Shown here one piece after another: positions 1-11,827 of a stretch of DNA of 64,000 bases (position 1 is its first letter; each line of letters begins with the position of its first letter). The position numbers were made by a program, and so were the translations under genes. The stretch comes from Anodontia alba (taxonomy: Eukaryota; Mollusca; Bivalvia; Lucinida; Lucinidae). The stretch is from NCBI GenBank assembly GCA_964016985.1, contig OZ024828.1:79121225-79185224 (forward strand), given 5' to 3'. The notes beneath the pieces are model-generated. The model had not been told where the DNA came from and did no database searches. It was given only the letters and a program-made list of their open reading frames with translations.

Positions 1-93
1 GTGCCAAGCCTGTCAGTGTCATTTTGAAGTTTTGGAGCATTTGTCAACAAACGGACCCAGCCTAGGTCCATCATAATATCGTTTAAATACGAG

Positions 94-215
94 AGACTGG
101 CTCCAGTCTCCAGTGACCAGCCTTTATAGTCATGATATTTTTGGTTGTATTTCAGTGGGTTATCAAACAGGATTATAAGAAAAAATATTGAGTCACTGGA
201 GATTGGAGCCAGTCT
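94..215 (+). mobile_element. Foldback element AGACTGGCTCCAGTCTCC, short copy
   Basis: About 22-bp terminal inverted repeats AGACTGGCTCCAGTCTCCAG and its complement at 193-215. Bases 1-93 hold nothing I recognise. Confidence 0.75.
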
Positions 216-343
216 ACGTTTACGACAACACGTCGCTGTCCTTAACACAAGAATGGGTTAATCTAGTTAAGAGTTGTCACTATAATGTCATGTAGATTGC
301 ACTTTAGGAGTTCATGTGAAGGGGTATCTAAAGCCTTTTCACC

Positions 344-938
344 GGCACAGTGGCTCAGTCATTACGAAAACACTCCTATTCAATTATATAGAAAATTTCA
401 TCTCCAAAAACTGAAAATTTTCAGATAAAAAAAACCTCTGATATTTTTCATATTTCTGCTCAAAACATAGATTGTGGGTACTCGTTAGAACCGCCTCGGC
501 GAGGCGGTTCTAACGAGTACCCACAATCTATGTTTTAAGTAGAAGTATGAAAAATAATGTATACCCCTGTAAACCCCAGTTTTACTATATAAAAGTGGGG
601 TTTAAGGGGGTCATAATTATATAGGCACGTTTTCGTGATGTGTAGAGCGTCCGCTTTATGACCGGAAGGTTGCGGGTTCGATCCCCGGCCGGGTCATACC
701 AAAGACTTTAAAAATGGTACTAGTTGCTCTTTCACTTGGCGCTCAGCATTAAGAAAGTAGAGCTAGAACTGGTCAGTTCAGTGTCCGTATAATGTGACTG
801 CGTGGAATATCATGTCAAAGTGTCTTGGGCCTGATATTTCAGTGAGGCAGCACTCTAAAAGTGAGCATTGAGCTTCCAGACACCGTCTCGATATGACTGA
901 AAGATTGTTGAAAGCGACGTTAAAGCAACAAATAAAGC
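344..938 (+). mobile_element. tRNA-derived SINE, family 1, split by a foldback element
   Basis: The tRNA-like head GGCACAGTGGCTCAGT (344-359) is cut in its A box by the element at 360-640. The rest resumes at 641 with GTAGAGCGTCCGC, the B box GGTTCGATCCC (about 675-685), and a body matching the reverse-strand copy at 2861-3175, to an A-rich end near 938. Confidence 0.8.
360..640 (+). mobile_element. MITE-1 copy (central palindrome type)
   Basis: Termini CATTACGAAAACAC and CGTTTTCGTGATG. The centre is a near-perfect palindrome around GAACCGCCTCGGCGAGGCGG. Family length is about 280 bp, with GGGGTTTA/TAAACCCC blocks and flanking AT-rich arms. Inserted in a SINE A box. Confidence 0.88.
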
Positions 939-1689
939 CTTTTCAAAATCTATTGAATATGTGTCATTAAATTTTATTTATCTCTGCATACAAAGTATAC
1001 AGCGAGAGAGTTATATGAAAATACTTAATCTAGTTTTAAAGATCAATTATGGAGAAATTTTAAGATTAATGAATTAAGAAAAAAAAATAAGGTAGCGGTT
1101 GTTAAGAGGATTATTTTGTTGAAAACAGCATGAAAAAATTCAGATCCGTTCAAAAGTTATGCCGATTGTTTAACACATAGACCATGTTATGTTTGAAGCA
1201 TGGGTTATCTTCCTTGCTTTTTGACAGATAAGCACATACATTGCATCATTCTATGACATAATAGACGATTTTAACTTTTTATTGAAAATTTTCAACCAAA
1301 ATAAAGTACAATCTTGAATAGTCAGTCACATTTGTAATAAACAATATTTGCAAATCTGTCATACTTCATTTTTAAGTTGTAGCTTAGCATTTCAACACTT
1401 CAATTCAATTTTAAATAAATCTAAAACAAGTTAAAAAAGTATCTTTTAGTCTGGTCTAAACAGTATTATAATATAAGACTATTGGAATGAAATTCGTACT
1501 TAATCACCCAACTTGATTTACTCTGGGCCATTTAAATAGAAATTTAAATAATTTAAATAGGAATTTAAATTTAATTTTTTGACCATTTTTTTGCCCTGAA
1601 TATTAACTCTGATTTACTTTTATTCGTTAAACTACCTAATGCTTCTATGCAAATTTCAACCATACAGTATTCCAAAATTTAAAGTTATT

Positions 1690-1930
1690 ATCACGAAAAC
1701 ACGCATATGTATTTTTGACCCCCTTAAACCCCACTTTTATATAGTAAAACTTGGGTTTACAGGGCTATACATTATTTTTTTCTGTTTTCCGCTCAAAACA
1801 TAAATTGTGGGTACTCGCTAGAACCGCCTCGGCGCAGAAATATGAAATATATCAGAATTTTTATCTGAAAACTTTCAGTTTTTTGGTGGTGAAATTTTCG
1901 ATATATTTGAATAGGCGTGTTTTCGTAATG
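1690..1930 (-). mobile_element. MITE-1 copy, central palindrome half deleted
   Basis: It has both termini, but the sequence passes from GAACCGCCTCGGCG straight to CAGAAATATG, so the second half of the palindrome is missing. Confidence 0.85.
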
Positions 1931-2376
1931 TCAGATGCATACTTCAAATACTTCTATTTAAAGTATGAACTTAATTGACTTTTAACTTAACATCTGCAAA
2001 ATAAAAAAATATCGTGTGAAAAAAAAACAATGTAAATTTAATATAGCATCATTGACCGAAACTCCTGATAGGGATGGAGGTCTTGAAAATGTTTTTCAAG
2101 CATCCTGCGTCCATATCAGCTCTCATTTTACAGTTTATTTGTCAATATAATCTACAGTGACAGACTAAAACTACCCATTTGAGCAAATTGATATAATAAT
2201 TCATAATACATGTAAACCATATAACGGTCTGTAATTACATATACATGTTAGATATAACTACTGGTAATTTTTTATCGAAGGACAAATATCATGATAAATG
2301 TAATTCTTTTCAAATCTTATTGGCAACATATTGCTCTCAATATAACTTAAGGTCTGGCACGAATTATTAACAACCA

Positions 2377-2622
2377 GGCCCCGAGGTTATAAAACTTTTT
2401 TCACGCTCAACTCAGCTGAGCATGAAATGTTTTCTGCTAATAAATATGAAAATGCCAACAATCATGAGTTGGCATTTTCATATTTATTAGTAGAGAAATT
2501 TTCATGCTCAGCTACGTTTAGCAAGAAAGAATTTGGCATTGTTAGTAATTTGAGATTTATTGGCATGAAACAATTCATGCTCAGTTGAGTTGAGCATGAA
2601 AAAGTTTTATAACCTCGGGGCC
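2377..2622. mobile_element. Foldback element with about 45-bp arms (GGCCCCGAGGTTATAAAAC)
   Basis: The left arm 2377-2427 pairs with 2577-2622. A second internal hairpin pairs AATATGAAAATGCCAAC with GTTGGCATTTTCATATT. AT-rich unassigned sequence precedes it (1931-2376). Confidence 0.8.
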
Positions 2623-2702
2623 AGGTTGGATTGCATAAACTTTACGACAGAAAAGATTTGGAAAGATCTCTTTTCAGAGGGGAGACAAAACAATTTAGAC
2701 AT

Positions 2703-3323
2703 ACAGTCAACTCTCATTATCTCGAAGTCCAAGGGACTCTCTGAAATACATCGAGATATCCGTACCTCGACATATCAGGTTTGCAGAACTTAGGAAAAAT
2801 AAGTCGAATAAATCGAACAACCACATTTCACAAATGAACATGTAATTTGTCTCCTGAAGTTTTTGTTTGTTTGTTTGATTTGGGCTTAACGTCGCTTTCA
2901 ACCTTTTTCAGTCATATCGCGACGGTGTCTGGATGTGGCAGGGAGCTCAATGCTCACTTTTAGAGTGCTGCCTCACTGAAATATCACGCCCCAGACACTT
3001 TGACATGATATTCCACCCAGTCACATTATACTGACACTGAGCTGACCAGTTCTAGCTCTACTTTCTTAATGCTGAGCGCCAAGCGAAAGAGCAGCTAGTA
3101 CCATTTTTAAAGTCTTTGGTATGACCCGGCCGGGGATCGAACCCGCAACCTCCCGGTCACAAAGCGGACGCTCTATGTCTCCTGAAGTTAGAGATATATT
3201 GAAAATATTTCCACAATATTTTGTTGCCTAATGTTAGATTTTCTTTAAACAGGGACCAGATTTTCACTTCGAGATAAGCAGTTATTCCAGATAAGCGAAA
3301 TCGAGATAACGAGAGTCGACTGT
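2703..3323 (+). mobile_element. Foldback element MITE-2 (ACAGTCGACTCTCGTTATCTCGA), with nested SINE
   Basis: Terminal repeats ACAGTCAACTCTCATTATCTC at the left and GATAACGAGAGTCGACTGT at the right. Family copies lie at 20324-20640, 22204-22742, 36729-37017 and 48463-48798. The SINE 2861-3175 interrupts it. Confidence 0.85.
2861..3175 (-). mobile_element. tRNA-derived SINE, family 1, with 13-bp target duplication
   Basis: B box GGTTCGATCCC on the minus strand (about 3130-3140); the tail on + is TTTTGTTTGTTTGTTTG. It is flanked by TGTCTCCTGAAGT at 2848-2860 and 3176-3188. It lacks the 5' part of the tRNA head. It is inserted in the foldback element 2703-3323. Confidence 0.9.
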
Positions 3324-3368
3324 ACACGTACCTATGAAAACGGTGAATTTGAGAGTATGGTAAATACA

Positions 3369-3545
3369 TTAATGCTTAGCATTCTGGGTAAAATTTTCAG
3401 CAGACGGCATTTTGAATTTTTTTTTCAAATTTACCCAGAAAACAGGATCTGACATTTCATGCAAATTGTCTCCATTTGCATGACATGTCAAATCCTGTTT
3501 TCTGGAATAATAAGAAAATATCACAAATTTGTCGTCTTCTGAATA
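3369..3545. repeat. Hairpin repeat centred on ATGCAAATTGTCTCCATTTG
   Basis: Arms CAGAAAACAGGATCTGACAT and ATGTCAAATCCTGTTTTCTG pair around the centre. Relatives are at 23785-23935, 25440-25585, 29540-29795 and 41150-41345. Confidence 0.65.
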
Positions 3546-3654
3546 AGCACAGAGAGTGATTAAGTTTCAGCGGACCCACCCGCAACATAGATATGGATAA
3601 GCACACTTTCTATTTATCAGTACTTGACTATGTTTTGTAGTAAAACTCCTGGCT

Positions 3655-5565
3655 GAGCAAAAAGCCTGATGAAAGCCAGTCCTTTGCAGACAGAAAAGAT
3701 ATGAAGAAGTTCTTTGATGCACTTAAGACGGTATATGGTCCCCAGAGCTCAGGAACCACCTTAGTTCAGAAGGAACTAGTCTTCTGACTGACAAAGAAGC
3801 TACATGTATCTTCAAAAGATCGGTGGTGCCCTTAATCGACCATCATCTATCAGTACTGAAGCTATCAACAGACTACCACAGATGGAATGTAATCCGCTGC
3901 TTGAAGAGTTCCCAACCGTCTCTGAAACAGTGAAAGCAATAAAACTCCTGTCATCTGGCAAGGCTCCAGGATCAGATGCAATATCTGCAGAGATATACAA
4001 AGCAGGAGGTCCTCCAGTTGCAGAGAAACTGACAAGATTGTTTCACATTATGCGGAGAAAAAAAGCCATCCATCAAGAATTCAATAATGCATCAAGTATC
4101 GTCCTATTCCAACGGGAAGGGAATCCTCAAGCTTGTGATAATTATCGTGGTAGTTCTGTTTTAGGAAGATCCTTGCAAGAGTCCTACTGAACCGATTGGA
4201 TAAACACCTTGAACAGTCAAGTCTTCAACCAGAAACCCAATGTGGATTCAGGAAAGACATAGGAAAAATTGACATAATCATCACACCAAAACAGGTTCAA
4301 GAAAAATGCCAGGAACAGAATCTGGATCACTTTTTGTCGACCTTACCAAAGCATTTGACTTATAAGTCGTGAGGGACCTTCTTTGAAAAATTATGACAAA
4401 GTTTGGCTATACTTCCAAGTTCATATAGCAATGGTGCGGCAGTTCCACGATGGTATGCTTGCACGGGTTTAAAATGATGGCGAGTTTTCTGATCCATTCC
4501 CTGTGACAAACGTTAAGCAACTTCAACGCTGTTCAGCATGGTGTTTTCTGCCACGCTTACAGATGCTTTCCAGGATGATGACAATGGTATAACTATAAGG
4601 TATCGCTTTAATGGGAAGCTTTTCAACCTAAGACGGTTGCAAGCTAAACCCAAGGTGCAGACAGAGGTGCTGGATGAGTTCCTTTTTACTGATGACATGG
4701 CAAAGGGTGCTTCGACAGAAGAGAAGATGCAGAAAGGTGTAGATCAAGTATCTGATTTATGTGACAGCTATGTTCTCACAATCCATCAAAAAGACTGAGG
4801 TGGTATATCAGCCAGCACCTGGAAAGCCTTACAAGGAAACTACCATCACAGTGAAAGGTCAAAGATTGCAATAGGTAGACAAGTTCTCATACCTTGGAAG
4901 CACAGTGTCAAGAGTTGTGCCTATTGATGATGAAGTCAATGCCAGGATTGCCAAAGCTATTGCAGCCTTTGGCCGACTACGTGGAATTATTTGGGATCGA
5001 AGAGGAATCAGACTTGACACAAAGCTGAAGGTCTACAGATCTGTGGTGCTGCCAACACTATTATACACATGTGAAATTTAGACAGTTGCCAACGGCATGC
5101 CAAAAGACTAAACCACTTCCATACAAGTTGTCTTAGAAAACTTATAAGACATGATTCCAGACACAGAAGTCCTGAAAAGAGCAAGGATACAGAGTGTACA
5201 TTCTCTTCTGAAATGGGCACAGTTAAAATGGACCTGCCATGTTGCCCGAATACCTGATGAAGGTTTGCCAAAAAAATCCTCTATGAATAACTACAAGTGG
5301 AAAAACACTCCAGAGGAAGCGATAAAATGACACCCTCAAAGCCTCCCTTTAAGACTACATGTACAACATACCAACAGAGTCCTGAGAACAAAGTGGCGAG
5401 GAACAAAAAGAATCAGCTAAACCGAGCAGAAACGTGCTCAGCGGAAAGCCAGAGCTAAGGCATTACCAACAGAGCTTTCTTCCTCATACCTCTCCTGTTC
5501 TGTCTGCAACAGGCAGTTTAGAGCTAAGACTGGTCTCATCAGCCATCTTAGAACATAAAACAGTA
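3655..5565 (+). pseudogene. Degenerate LINE, RT and C-terminal zinc-finger remnant
   Basis: Reading across frames: DESQSFADRKDMKKFFDALK (3670s); SSGKAPGSDAISAEIYKAGG and DNYRG (open frame 3804-4190); HLEQSSLQPETQCGFRKDIG; MVFSATLTDAFQDDDNGI (4538 on); FTDDMAKGAS, the degenerate catalytic block (FTDD for YADD); KFSYLGSTVS-type and DEVNARIAKA blocks near 4890-4960; then CSVCNRQF and ISHLR near 5495-5550, a C2H2-like end. Several frameshifts and stops. It is a different LINE family from 9101-14429. Confidence 0.82.
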
Positions 5566-5825
5566 ACACTTCACCCATTTGGTTAGGATTGGTCAATGTC
5601 AGTAATGACAGACGAGCTATCATAGTATCCAGCGATTTTGTAAACGGACCACGGAAGTTCTGAACAGACTGCGCATGCATAAAGGACCCTTTTCCCATGC
5701 TACGGACGAAGCATACTTAAAATGAACTATGTTCTAACCGTCTGGGGTTTATTGTTTGTTATGCCCCACTGAGATTCACTTTTCTTTGTACCATAGTTCC
5801 CTTATGTTTTCGGAGAGACTGGTCT
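5566..5825. other. Unassigned flank
   Basis: No coding or repeat structure that I can name between the LINE remnant and the hairpin at 5826. Confidence 0.4.
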
Positions 5826-5935
5826 GAGCAAACAGTATAGACCCAGATCAGACGCCGCTGTCTGCGGCGTCTGATCTGGGTCTATACTGTTTGCTCAGAC
5901 AGCGGCGTCTGATCCGGGTATACACTGTTTACCGC
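5826..5935. repeat. Perfect palindrome (AGACCCAGATCAGACGCCGC type) plus an extra half
   Basis: 5826-5898 is a nearly perfect 72-bp palindrome, GAGCAAACAGTATAGACCCA and its complement. A second right arm follows directly (AGCGGCGTCTGATCCGGGTA). Confidence 0.82.
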
Positions 5936-6239
5936 TCATCCAGAATTTAGACATATAAACAGGACTTGTTCAAATTTTAGACAAGTATGGTAAGAAGTTG
6001 GGGTGTACCTTTATTTACGGTATATAAGATAGTTATGCAGGTAATTAGTAGTTATTTACATAACGTTTCAAAAGAATTGCCCAATCATACAAATGATTTT
6101 CTGAACATAAAAAGCCCGCGTCAGTAGAAAGCTGCCTTACCCACGAAGAAAGGCAGCCCGGACCAGCCAACGCCACGCGCAGTTTGGACAAGATATTCGG
6201 TGTTAAGGTTATGTACTGTTAATATGGTGTGTACAAAAT

Positions 6240-6440
6240 AACAAAGGTTCCTTATCAGACTGTGCATATGCACAGTCTGATCAAGGTAATTGCTATCCGT
6301 ATATAGTTGAAACGTTTTCTCAAGCATTGATAATCGGACCGCCCCATACAAAAACGTGTCTTTGGGCATATGGGGACAGCGACGGCCCAGACCAGCCTGC
6401 GCATGCGCGCAGTCTGATCAGGGCCTTCTCTGTCCGCTAA
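6240..6440. repeat. Short hairpins of the TGCGCATGCGCA group
   Basis: ATCAGACTGTGCATATGCAC and complement (about 6256-6283), then GACCAGCCTGCGCATGCGCG ... GTCTGATCAGGGCC (about 6388-6424). Confidence 0.65.
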
Positions 6441-7446
6441 CATAATCATTCGAATTATCAATTAATCTTATTTGTAGAATTTATCAGTGGAGAGCAAATG
6501 CCCGGATGAGACTGCGCACGTATGGGATTAATCTGAATCCGTGCTTTTTGCGCATGCTCGAAGACACGTTTACGCTTGGTACGGATCAGTTAGCCTTGAT
6601 AAGTTTATGCAAACCAATACTTCACTCTTCCTGGTGACAACCGATTGGTGCCAGACCAGAAGAAAAGACTAAAAAGAACAATTCATGAGCTCAAGGTCCC
6701 ATTATTTCAAAGTACTATTTCACAATTGTGACCCCTATCTGGTTAACAATCTTCATGTTTTAACTTCAGACTCTTATGGTTTGGAAACAAAAAAGAGAAT
6801 TCCTCAATCTGTTCTTAAATTAATTAAAAATAGTCATAGATTTGATTGATTATAAGTTGAGCTTCTTGTGACTTCCTTCTTCTTTGTTTTATTATTATTA
6901 TTTATTTTATTTTATTTATTATTTATCTATTTTTGTATGGGGCGTGGGGGGAGGTGGGGGTGGACGGTGTACCGCCACTAGCTTTACTATACCGCTTTTC
7001 AACTATACGTTCTGCGGAAAAATACCTACCTAACAACTATCTAAAATCGCCCCTAAAATTGTTCCCTGCTAACGCTGATAACGCTAAATTCTGCATTTAA
7101 AAGTATCAGCTTTATACACCTCGATGCTTATAAATAGCGAATAAATGAACAAAAGCAAATGAAACGTCAAACTTTTGAAGAAATATTGTGTACAATATGG
7201 CAGACGAATATGAATACTCCAGTATTTCAGTAAAGCAAACAAAATCTACAGCGTTGTCTAAAAGGCACGGGTGATTTTAGGAATTCGCAAAAGAGGGGGA
7301 GCTCAGAGTTACAGAGTGGGGCTTAGAAGGGTCAAAATCAACAAGGAGGGACGCATAAACTCACCCTATTAAATATTCTGAGTGTCTACTTTTCTTTTTA
7401 GCTAGTCTAGTCTTCCCTGGACGCAGTTTAGATTGCCAAGGAGACA
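6441..7446. other. Unassigned AT-rich sequence
   Basis: Holds a TTTAT-rich low-complexity tract (about 6890-6935) followed by a G-rich patch (6940-6975). No gene seen. Confidence 0.4.
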
Positions 7447-7709
7447 AATTTTCTGCGTGCGGACAACGAAGACTCTTATCAGACTGCACGAATGCGCATG
7501 CTGATTTGAGTCTTCGTTGAGCGCACATGCCAAGAGATATCTTTCCTCACGTGGCGGCTCATTACGCGATAACGTGATTTTGGCAAATACCTCATGTAGG
7601 CAGAGAGCATTTTTTATTCAAATGTATAGCTATATGCACTTATATAACCTGATAACGATGTCTGAGAAGGAATGTAGCAATATCGGAGGCTCTGACAGAG
7701 GGCCGTTTT

Positions 7710-7745
<36 letters not shown>

Positions 7746-8780
7746 CATGTCATTTAGCTGATTTAATTTTGTTCGTATGCCATAAGATTAAAACATGTTT
7801 TCTATACAAAATTCCCCCATATTTTGACATTATTGTTTTCTATCACACAGAAGAAAACTGTTTGGCACGAAGATTTTTTTTTTTTTTTTTTTGCAATGTC
7901 TTACTATACCTATATTGGCGTCTCAGTGAAAGAAAAGCTGTATTTAATATCTTTGATCTATACAGATTAATGATAAATCATTGATGCAGAACATGAATAC
8001 CTATTTGACACGTGCGAAAAGCGAAGGCCCTGATCAGCTGGCATCCGTGGAATCTGATCAGTGTCTTCGCTGTTCACTTACAGAATCAAAGGGCCGTGTC
8101 AAGCAAAACAGTGCCTTCGAACATGCGCAAAATGTGCAGATTGAGATCATCCTGCGCTTGCGCAAAGTATCATCCTAGCCTTGCCTCTCCTTTCATACAT
8201 TCTGTTGTATTCAGTAATTCTGTTTGCGGTCAGTGAAGGCCCTGATCAGACTGCGCGGATGCGCAGTCTGATCTAAGCCTTCGCTGTCCGCATATGTATG
8301 ACACGACCCAATTATGAACAGGTTAATAGTCTCATCTGGGCCTTCGCTCATCGCATTTGGTATAAGGGCCCATTTACAACGTTGAACACTGTTTGCTCAC
8401 GAATTTATATGCTTGCATCGCCAATAATATGTACCAGGAAGAGACCTTAAGCAGTGAAACATGCTTAGTCAGTTGTCATTGACCCTATCCGACTTCTTGT
8501 CATTTTTTCAGATCTTTTGATCTTTTCAGACGAATAATTAAAACATGCGTATTAACGTGAGAAAACGTACTTTCTGATATGTGCACTCAACGAAAACAAA
8601 TCAGCCTGCGCAAGCGCACAGCCTGATTAGAGTCTTCGCTGTCCGTATGAAGAAACTTTGCATCCTTGGCAAGTCAAAAAGCGCCAAGTGAAGATTCTGA
8701 CCGGACTGCGCGAATGTGCAGGCTGATCTGAATCTTCGCTGGGCGTACATGTCTAAAGGTACGTTTTCTGACGTTGCGAC
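7447..8780. repeat. Cluster of 'tcttcgctg' hairpin repeats and T runs
   Basis: At least five hairpins pair GACTGCGC(A/G)xATGCGCAG-type centres within GAAGACTC ... GAGTCTTCG arms (about 7447-7530, 8020-8100, 8236-8300, 8590-8660, 8680-8755). Pure T runs lie at 7709-7745 and 7874-7892. Similar units occur at 30850-31025, 37220-37300, 49740-49800 and 57040-57120. Confidence 0.62.
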
Positions 8781-9862
8781 ACCTATGGGATTATGTGGAA
8801 AGAAAGAACTTGGCACATTGACGAATTGTGATTAAAAGCAGCTCCTACAAACAAGGTACCTCTTTACAAATGAAAATGTATAAGGGAAGGTACAGTGAAC
8901 AATAGTTACAACGACAGCATTTGTTCCTGAAGAAGTTGCCATTAAAATGAATTTGCTGTTGATCATAATACTTAATGACCAGGGCCCAGTTGTTCAAAAC
9001 TAACGATGTCGTTAGTTAACGTATCGTTAAAACTTTGATCATTAAATATGTCATATACGCTGATATTTTTGCTGAAAAAAAAATGTGAGTAGCTTTTGCA
9101 TAGATAGATATTTTATTTTCCTCCAGTATAGGAGAGCATACATGTTAATATACATATAAGAAAATAAGAAAAAAAAAATCAGAGTAAGCCAAACATAAAA
9201 CAAACAAAGGAAAGAAATGTAGACATACATGTACAATAGATAATTCAGACAAAATAACCATATAGAAACAAAACATAGACAATAGACATGCAACCCTCTC
9301 ATCTATCTCCCCAGGGAGAACTAGGCTTGTGTGTATCACTAGAATAGTCACGTCGTCGAGACAATTCCAGCGAGACACACATACCTAAACATATTTTGAA
9401 AGGATACATGTTGTCCGCTACTTATCGTCTAACAGCACTCCCACGTATTTCCACCCTTCTCGCTCTTACCGAAACGAAACGCAAGAACATAATTTTGAAG
9501 GAAACGGAAGCACGCGTGACGCTTTGCATGAGATTATCATATTAAACTATTGAGTAAATATTAATTATTGATTAAACATTATAGTTGTTATTCGTTTTAG
9601 CATATTATGATTACATTTTAACTATATTTTCCTACCAAATGATCAAATGTATATCATTCTCCATTAGAAAGTGATGCGCGACGCAACCAATGGTCCCCAG
9701 CGAAACGCATTTGGAGGCAGCGAAGACCTAACTCAACCTGAGCTGAAATACCTCTAACAATCTATGTACAAGTGCAAGGTATTCCGGGTACATTTCGTCG
9801 ATACAAGGGTCCCTTAGCCGCGCTGCACATCAAGTACTTACATAATCCGAGATCAATGGACG

Positions 9863-10380
9863 TTAGATTATTTGTAAAAAATTCACATCTGCTTGGTTGT
9901 TTATAAATTTTAAGGACGACATGAACAATTTCAAACAATCATAACATTTACTAACATCATCCAGAATTTCAGAACACCCAGATAACATTGCATCTACTTG
10001 GGAGGCAGGTGTCAATGCTTTTAATTCATTAAAATTTCCAATACCAAAGGTAGTTACGAATCTGCTCCAGAACTGAATTCGATATGTTTCGGTGCAGGAG
10101 CAGAATAATAATATATGTTCTGTCATGTTGAAATTTGGTTCGTTGCATCTTCCACAATGTAAAAGTCTTCTGCCACAGAATAACATACCAATTAGGCGCA
10201 GACTTACGGTAACATGGATATGTTTTACTGAACTGCCATAGTATGTGTGGCTCAATACTTATGACCGTATGTACGGTATCTAAGGATACGGCTCAAAGAG
10301 TCTGAGTGTGTAATTTTATTTAGTAATTGGGTCTTGTAAAAAGTATCTATTTTTTCACGTATAATTTTCTTCCATACAAA
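9863..10380 (-). pseudogene. LINE ORF2, C-terminal zinc-knuckle-like end
   Basis: After the TAG and a further frameshift near 10256, the frame carries CGRCNEPNFNMTEHILLFC, a C-x2-C-x9-H-x4-C arrangement, then LKALTPASQVDAML and the stop at 9863. Such C-terminal CCHC motifs are common in LINE ORF2 proteins. The stretch 9101-9862 is the 3' UTR. Confidence 0.8.
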
Positions 10381-11064
10381 CTAGGACATGAATACACAAC
10401 TCTCGGTGTACATGTCTAGCACGTCTCCTAAGGAGTATTTATTTAGGATATGAAATAAATCGGGGATGAGTCCGTATTTAGGACCAAGTGAATTAGCGAA
10501 GTTGAATAGCCTATGCAGAAAAACCTCTTTTACTCTATAGCAACCTGGCAAACGACAGAGTTGTCCAAAAAATGTAAGTTTTCTATAATCGATATCTGCT
10601 TCAATCGGATTAATCCCAATAAGTGACAAAACTACTTCAGTATTTGTATTTCTTGGTAAAAACTGAATAAACTTTGCACAAAAGCGATGTGCACGCTCTA
10701 TGTTTAAGACATGCTTTGGCAATAGATCAGACCAGAGTTCACAGCCATAGAGTGCTTTAGGTATAACGGCTGTTTTGTACATGTGGACAGAAGTTAGTGG
10801 ATTGAATCCATCTTCATATATTCCACTGTTAATCAAACTCAGAAATGTGCCTTTAAGTTTATTGGACGCGCTTTTGATGGTTCCGTCAAGAGACATGAAC
10901 TTATCACACATCACACCAAGGTGCTTACATTCAGTTGTTTCCGCAATTTCGTCATTACCTAGCAACCTAGCTTTTTTAGTCTCGTTAAAGACAATAACTG
11001 CAGATTTAAACGCCCGGTACTCGTACTTCCATTGCACTGAGTGATCATGGCAAATACTTAGCAT
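10381..11064 (-). pseudogene. LINE ORF2, RT thumb and connection
   Basis: 227 codons: KSAVIVFNETK, CKHLGVMCDK, YKTAVIPKALYGCELWSDLL and KLTFFGQLCRLPG are the usual post-palm blocks of this LINE type. The frame ends in TAG at 10383-10381, but the same frame remains open for about 40 codons afterwards (FVWKKIIREKIDTFYKTQ), so this is an in-frame stop. Confidence 0.87.
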
Positions 11065-11827
11065 CTTTTGAGAATGATAATAAAATCATATCATCAACCA
11101 CAGCCGGAGAACAACAGCTGATATCGTAAATACACATACCAAGTTTTGATAACTCGAGTTTATAAAACAAGTCATTCCCAAACAACAGAAACGAGAAAGG
11201 GGAGAGAACTCTTCCTTGGGGAGTTCCTTGAAGAATCGGGAACCATTTCGATGTACAGCCGTTTCCTTTTACGCAACTGTATACTTCAGTGTACAGGTTA
11301 ACAATTAGTTTATAGATTGCTTTATTTATTCCAGAGTAATATAGTTTATAAAACAGGCCATCGTGCCATACCCGATCAAAAGCTTTCTTAACATCTAGGA
11401 AGCAAACATATAATTTGCTGCCGTTTTCTTTTGCAAAATAAATCGCCTCTCTAAGCATAAAAGAAGTCATTAAAGATCCTAGGCCTTTCTGAAAGCCGCC
11501 TTGCAGCGGGTGAATTTGCGGTTGAATGTTGTCAAATAGCTGAATCCTTGTTAGTAATATTCTTTCCAGCAATTTCAGTAGAAAAGAGGATAAAGTTATT
11601 GCCCTATAATTGTCTGGATTATCCTTACGCTTATTCCCTCCCTTGAATAACATAATAATAACACCTTTTTTCATTTCACAAGGAGCATACGATAAACGAA
11701 CTACTGCATTGAAAAATTTTGAAATAACTTTGCTCAGGAAATTTCCACCAAACATTAGATGTTCATAATATATTCCATCTTCGCCACATGCTTTACCCTT
11801 ATGTGCCAATTTAAGACTGGACTTCAT
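11045..11827 (-). pseudogene. LINE ORF2, reverse transcriptase palm and fingers
   Basis: Non-LTR RT blocks in order: KACGEDGIYYEHL, DNYRAITLSSFLLKLLERIL, LQGGFQKGLGS, FLDVKKAFDRVWH (first catalytic Asp), LQGTPQGRVLSPF and AVVDDMILLS. The last replaces the usual YADD with VVDD, keeping both aspartates but losing the Tyr-Ala. A second frameshift near 11050 separates it from the next segment. Confidence 0.9.

Noticed and set aside
655..700. Functional tRNA gene
   Set aside because: The B box is present but the head is split by a MITE, and the downstream body matches a SINE family; the other tRNA-like heads (30075-30150, 42233-42300) are likewise SINE heads.
7517..7984. 155-codon frame with polyphenylalanine
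   Set aside because: Runs through two T homopolymers and hairpin repeats; no domain.
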